Shown in pieces: positions 61,593 through 64,000 of a stretch of DNA of 64,000 bases. The DNA is from Corynebacterium guangdongense (GTDB lineage: Bacteria > Actinomycetota > Actinomycetes > Mycobacteriales > Mycobacteriaceae). Under the pieces are notes generated by a model. That model was not told where the DNA came from and made no database searches. It saw nothing but the letters and a program-made list of their open reading frames with translations. Positions within the stretch are counted from its first letter, which is position 1, and each line of letters begins with the position of its first letter. The stretch is taken from NCBI RefSeq assembly GCF_030408915.1, contig NZ_CP047654.1:2728001-2792000 (forward strand), read 5' to 3'. The translations under genes were made by a program, and so were the position numbers.

Positions 61593-64000
61593 CGGGTCAC
61601 TGGACTCGACGCCTGCGCCGGGGTTTCTCCGCCCTCGCCGCAGGCGCTGTCGCGTTCACGGCCGGCGTCGGCGTCCTGCCGGCGGCCTCGGCCGGCCCTA
61701 CCCCGGTGACGCCGACGGATCCCCTGGCAAGCGAGCAGTGGGTCAATCCCGCTGTCCGCCCGGGAGAGGCCGACAGCGGCGTCACCCTCGAGCTGGCCGC
61801 GGCCCCGGGCCTGCAGGTCGCCCCGTTACGGCCCGGCGGCAACCTGGTCGTGGAGCTGAGGATCCGTAATGACTCGGGGGCGAGCACCGAGGCGCTGTCC
61901 CTGGTCGCCCGGCGCGGTGAGGCTGTCCCCGGCAGCGCCCGGGCCCGGGACGTGCTGGCGGCGGACACCAGCCTGTACGGCTACTACGGGGCCATCGAGG
62001 AGATCGAAGCGCTGGCGCCGGGGGAGGAACGCACCCTCAGGCTGTCCCTGCCGACGCTGCCGGGTGAGGACGGGTCCCTGTCGATCAGCGCCCCGGGCGC
62101 CTACCCGGTCATGTTCACGCTGGGGGACTCCTCCGGGCTGCTGACGACGGAGCGCACGCTCATCCCGGTCACCGGCGACGCCGGCGCCCCCGAAGAGCCT
62201 GCAGAGCCCGAGCCGGAGGAGCGGCCGGGTTTTTCGCTGATCTACCCGGTCACCGCGCCCGTGGACATCGTCCCCGGGGAGACCGGCACCGCGCCGGAGC
62301 AGCCGCCGCTGCTGCTGCGTTCCGAGGAGCTCGCCGACCAGCTCGCCGAGGGCGGCCGGCTCACCCAGCTCGTCGACGCCTACGCGAGCGCCACCGACGC
62401 CGACCCGGAACTGGGCTACGCCTCCTGCCTGGCGCTCGATCCGGCGCTGGTCGACGTCGTGGACCGGATGTCGCGCGGGTACACCGTCACGCCGGAGCGC
62501 TCGACGCAGAAGGTGCCCCAGCGGCTGCGTGATTCATGGTTCCGCAACGAGGAGGAGATCCCCTCCGAACCGGGCCGGGGCGCCGAGGACGCGGCGGAGT
62601 GGATCGGGGATCTCGTCGCCGTCGCCGAGCAGGGCTGCGTCGTTGCCCTGCCGTGGGCCAACACCGATCTGCGGGCCGTCGCGGCGACGGGCGACACCTG
62701 GCTCATGCGCGAAGCGGTGGAGCGGGGCCCGTTCACCCTGGAGCGGATCCTGGGGACGGCCGGCACGACGAACGCCGTGGTCATGCCCGGCGGCTACGTC
62801 ACGCCCGAGACCTACCCGGCACTGGCGTGGGCCGATCACGAACAGTCCGGGCTCGCTGAGGGCGGAATGTCCGCCCAGTGGGAGGCGGCCCAGACCGCCG
62901 GGGGAGAGGCCGCCTACGACCCGGGCGGGCCGGTGCGGGTGCTCGTCGCCGACAACACGGTCGCCGGCGAGGGCGTGGTCCGTGATCTCGGCGCCGGCAT
63001 CCGGGCGGTGACGTACCAGTCGAGTCTGGCGACCTTGCTGGCGGCGACGGGCGCTGAACCGACGACGACGGGGTACTCCAACACGGCGACGCGCTACGAC
63101 TACCGCGTCGATTCCCCGGTCTCGCGCACGATCACCGCCGGCGCGGCCCTGCGCGCCGAGCTCACCCAGGCCGAGGACGTCGTCGTCGCGATGCTGCCGG
63201 AGGAGCTTGATCCGGAGACCGCGCGCCACCTGCTCAACGTCGGCGGGGCGGTGCTTGCCGACGACTCCGCCCGCCCGCTTCCCTTCGGGGAGCTGCTCGC
63301 CCAGCCGGCGACACCGACCGCCCCCGACGCTTTCGTGGGCGCGCCCTTCCCGGATCCCTCGGTCACCTCCGACACGGAGATCGCGGCCGCCCGCGATCAC
63401 GGCACCTACCTCAACGATCTGACCCGCATCATGGTCAACGAGCCGACCATCGCGCTGACCCGCTACGGTTTCACGCACCCGATGCGGCAGGAGCTGCTCC
63501 TCGCGCTCGCCGGCCACGGCCGCTCCTCCCTCGGCGGCTACGACTCCGCCGTCCGGCGCACCGCCGACAGGCTGGGCGCGCTACGCGGGACGCTGCAGGC
63601 GATGCGCTCGTCGGTCAGCCTCATCCCGCCGGGCAACGTCTACACCCGGGCCTCCCAGTCCTCGCCGCTGCTCATCGTCGCCGAGAACGGGCTGCCCCTG
63701 CCGGTCAAGGTCGCCGTCAACTTCTACTCCGAGGACGAGGTCACTCTCCACGTGGCCACGCCGCTGCGGATCCCGGCGCGGGGTTCGATGACCGTCGAGA
63801 TGACCGCCGACCTCCCGGCCCGCCACGATCAGACGGACATCCGCCTGTGGCTGGCCACCCAGGACGGCGCCGCAGTCTCCGCGCCGGTGGACATTTCGGT
63901 GCAGACCCGCGCGGGCAGCGCCTCGCTGCTGGTGCTGCTGGGCGCACTCGCCGCCGTGCTGGCGATCGCTTTCGTCGCGCGGCGCAGCAGGACGCGTCGA
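61589..64000 (+). CDS. DUF6049 family membrane-anchored protein, 3' end outside window
   Basis: The frame from GTG 61589 is open to the last base (804 codons), so the gene continues past the window. The start overlaps the Nudix stop (GTGA). A signal peptide ([24 protein letters not shown]) is followed by an immunoglobulin-like region and a large extracellular domain (about 75-750). Close to the window end lies one membrane helix ([20 protein letters not shown]) and a basic tail RRSRTRR, so probably only a few residues are missing. It matches mycobacterial Rv3909 by position, upstream of murJ. A cell-wall role is inferred from synteny. Confidence 0.88.
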   Translation, partial: MTGHWTRRLRRGFSALAAGAVAFTAGVGVLPAASAGPTPVTPTDPLASEQWVNPAVRPGEADSGVTLELAAAPGLQVAPLRPGGNLVVELRIRNDSGASTEALSLVARRGEAVPGSARARDVLAADTSLYGYYGAIEEIEALAPGEERTLRLSLPTLPGEDGSLSISAPGAYPVMFTLGDSSGLLTTERTLIPVTGDAGAPEEPAEPEPEERPGFSLIYPVTAPVDIVPGETGTAPEQPPLLLRSEELADQLAEGGRLTQLVDAYASATDADPELGYASCLALDPALVDVVDRMSRGYTVTPERSTQKVPQRLRDSWFRNEEEIPSEPGRGAEDAAEWIGDLVAVAEQGCVVALPWANTDLRAVAATGDTWLMREAVERGPFTLERILGTAGTTNAVVMPGGYVTPETYPALAWADHEQSGLAEGGMSAQWEAAQTAGGEAAYDPGGPVRVLVADNTVAGEGVVRDLGAGIRAVTYQSSLATLLAATGAEPTTTGYSNTATRYDYRVDSPVSRTITAGAALRAELTQAEDVVVAMLPEELDPETARHLLNVGGAVLADDSARPLPFGELLAQPATPTAPDAFVGAPFPDPSVTSDTEIAAARDHGTYLNDLTRIMVNEPTIALTRYGFTHPMRQELLLALAGHGRSSLGGYDSAVRRTADRLGALRGTLQAMRSSVSLIPPGNVYTRASQSSPLLIVAENGLPLPVKVAVNFYSEDEVTLHVATPLRIPARGSMTVEMTADLPARHDQTDIRLWLATQDGAAVSAPVDISVQTRAGSASLLVLLGALAAVLAIAFVARRSRTRR

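Overview
The window is a GC-rich actinobacterial chromosome segment that I assign to Corynebacterium. The evidence is a TrpE very close to the corynebacterial protein, the ponA / GT87-type / rpsF-ssb-rplI-dnaB neighbourhood shared with mycobacteria but lacking rpsR, a DtxR-type iron-box pair, and a cca / MutT4-like / DUF6049 block that in mycobacteria leads into murJ-trxB-parB-dnaA. The right end should therefore lie close to oriC on the left replichore. Two sequence signals agree: five ParB/parS palindromes at 48.5-57.3 kb and four perfect DnaA boxes at 3.52-3.68 kb. I cannot name the species. I see no rRNA, tRNA, CRISPR array, transposase or prophage.

Layout. 0-8.2 kb: a partial NiaP-like MFS transporter, a 63-aa protein behind tandem DtxR-like boxes, dnaB, a 0.6-kb gap with the DnaA boxes, rplI, ssb, rpsF, then a LysR / YeiH-type pair and a repeat-bearing lipoprotein. 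8.3-14.8 kb: an envelope cluster read leftwards (DUF5318, ponA, GT87-like membrane enzyme, 62-aa membrane protein) opposite a MarR-Usp operon resembling malR. 14.8-31.4 kb: housekeeping and metabolic genes (trhO, DUF1846, Nei-type glycosylase, Nnr, flavin oxidoreductase, cupin, FGGY kinase, AcuI-type reductase, DUF368 lipid-carrier flippase, a tightly overlapped VanZ-DUF202-DUF202-NAD(P)-binding operon, leuS). 31.7-34.3 kb: a lipoprotein and an AlbA_2/Schlafen-type regulator bracketed by related repeats. 34.3-37.9 kb: an ABC exporter divergent from a two-component system, in the arrangement of corynebacterial hrtBA-chrSA heme export, with a perfect palindrome between them. 37.9-43.6 kb: DUF4177, PAS, DUF454, an RclA-like flavoprotein, a Ser-rich secreted protein, a dicarboxylate/amino-acid symporter.

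44.0-51.2 kb is a complete trp operon (trpL-trpE-G-D-CF-B-A). It has a 15-codon leader peptide carrying three consecutive Trp codons, an attenuator hairpin and a terminal hairpin, so the whole tryptophan branch from chorismate is one attenuated transcript. 51.7-64 kb carries a drug-type ABC exporter, a Rieske lipoprotein, an old-yellow-enzyme reductase, a bile-acid-symporter-fold transporter, AzlCD, AlgH/YqgE, cca, the MutT4-like Nudix protein and a partial DUF6049 membrane protein.

The most interesting non-gene structure is replication and segregation DNA: the DnaA-box cluster ahead of dnaB, and parS sites spaced 2.3-3.2 kb apart, two of which supply possible start codons and one of which lies in a hairpin. 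Also notable are four convergent gene pairs whose stop codons interlock in a CTAG or CTAA tetranucleotide. Most of the region is ordinary core genome, and I did not find a convincing new defence or biosynthetic system.
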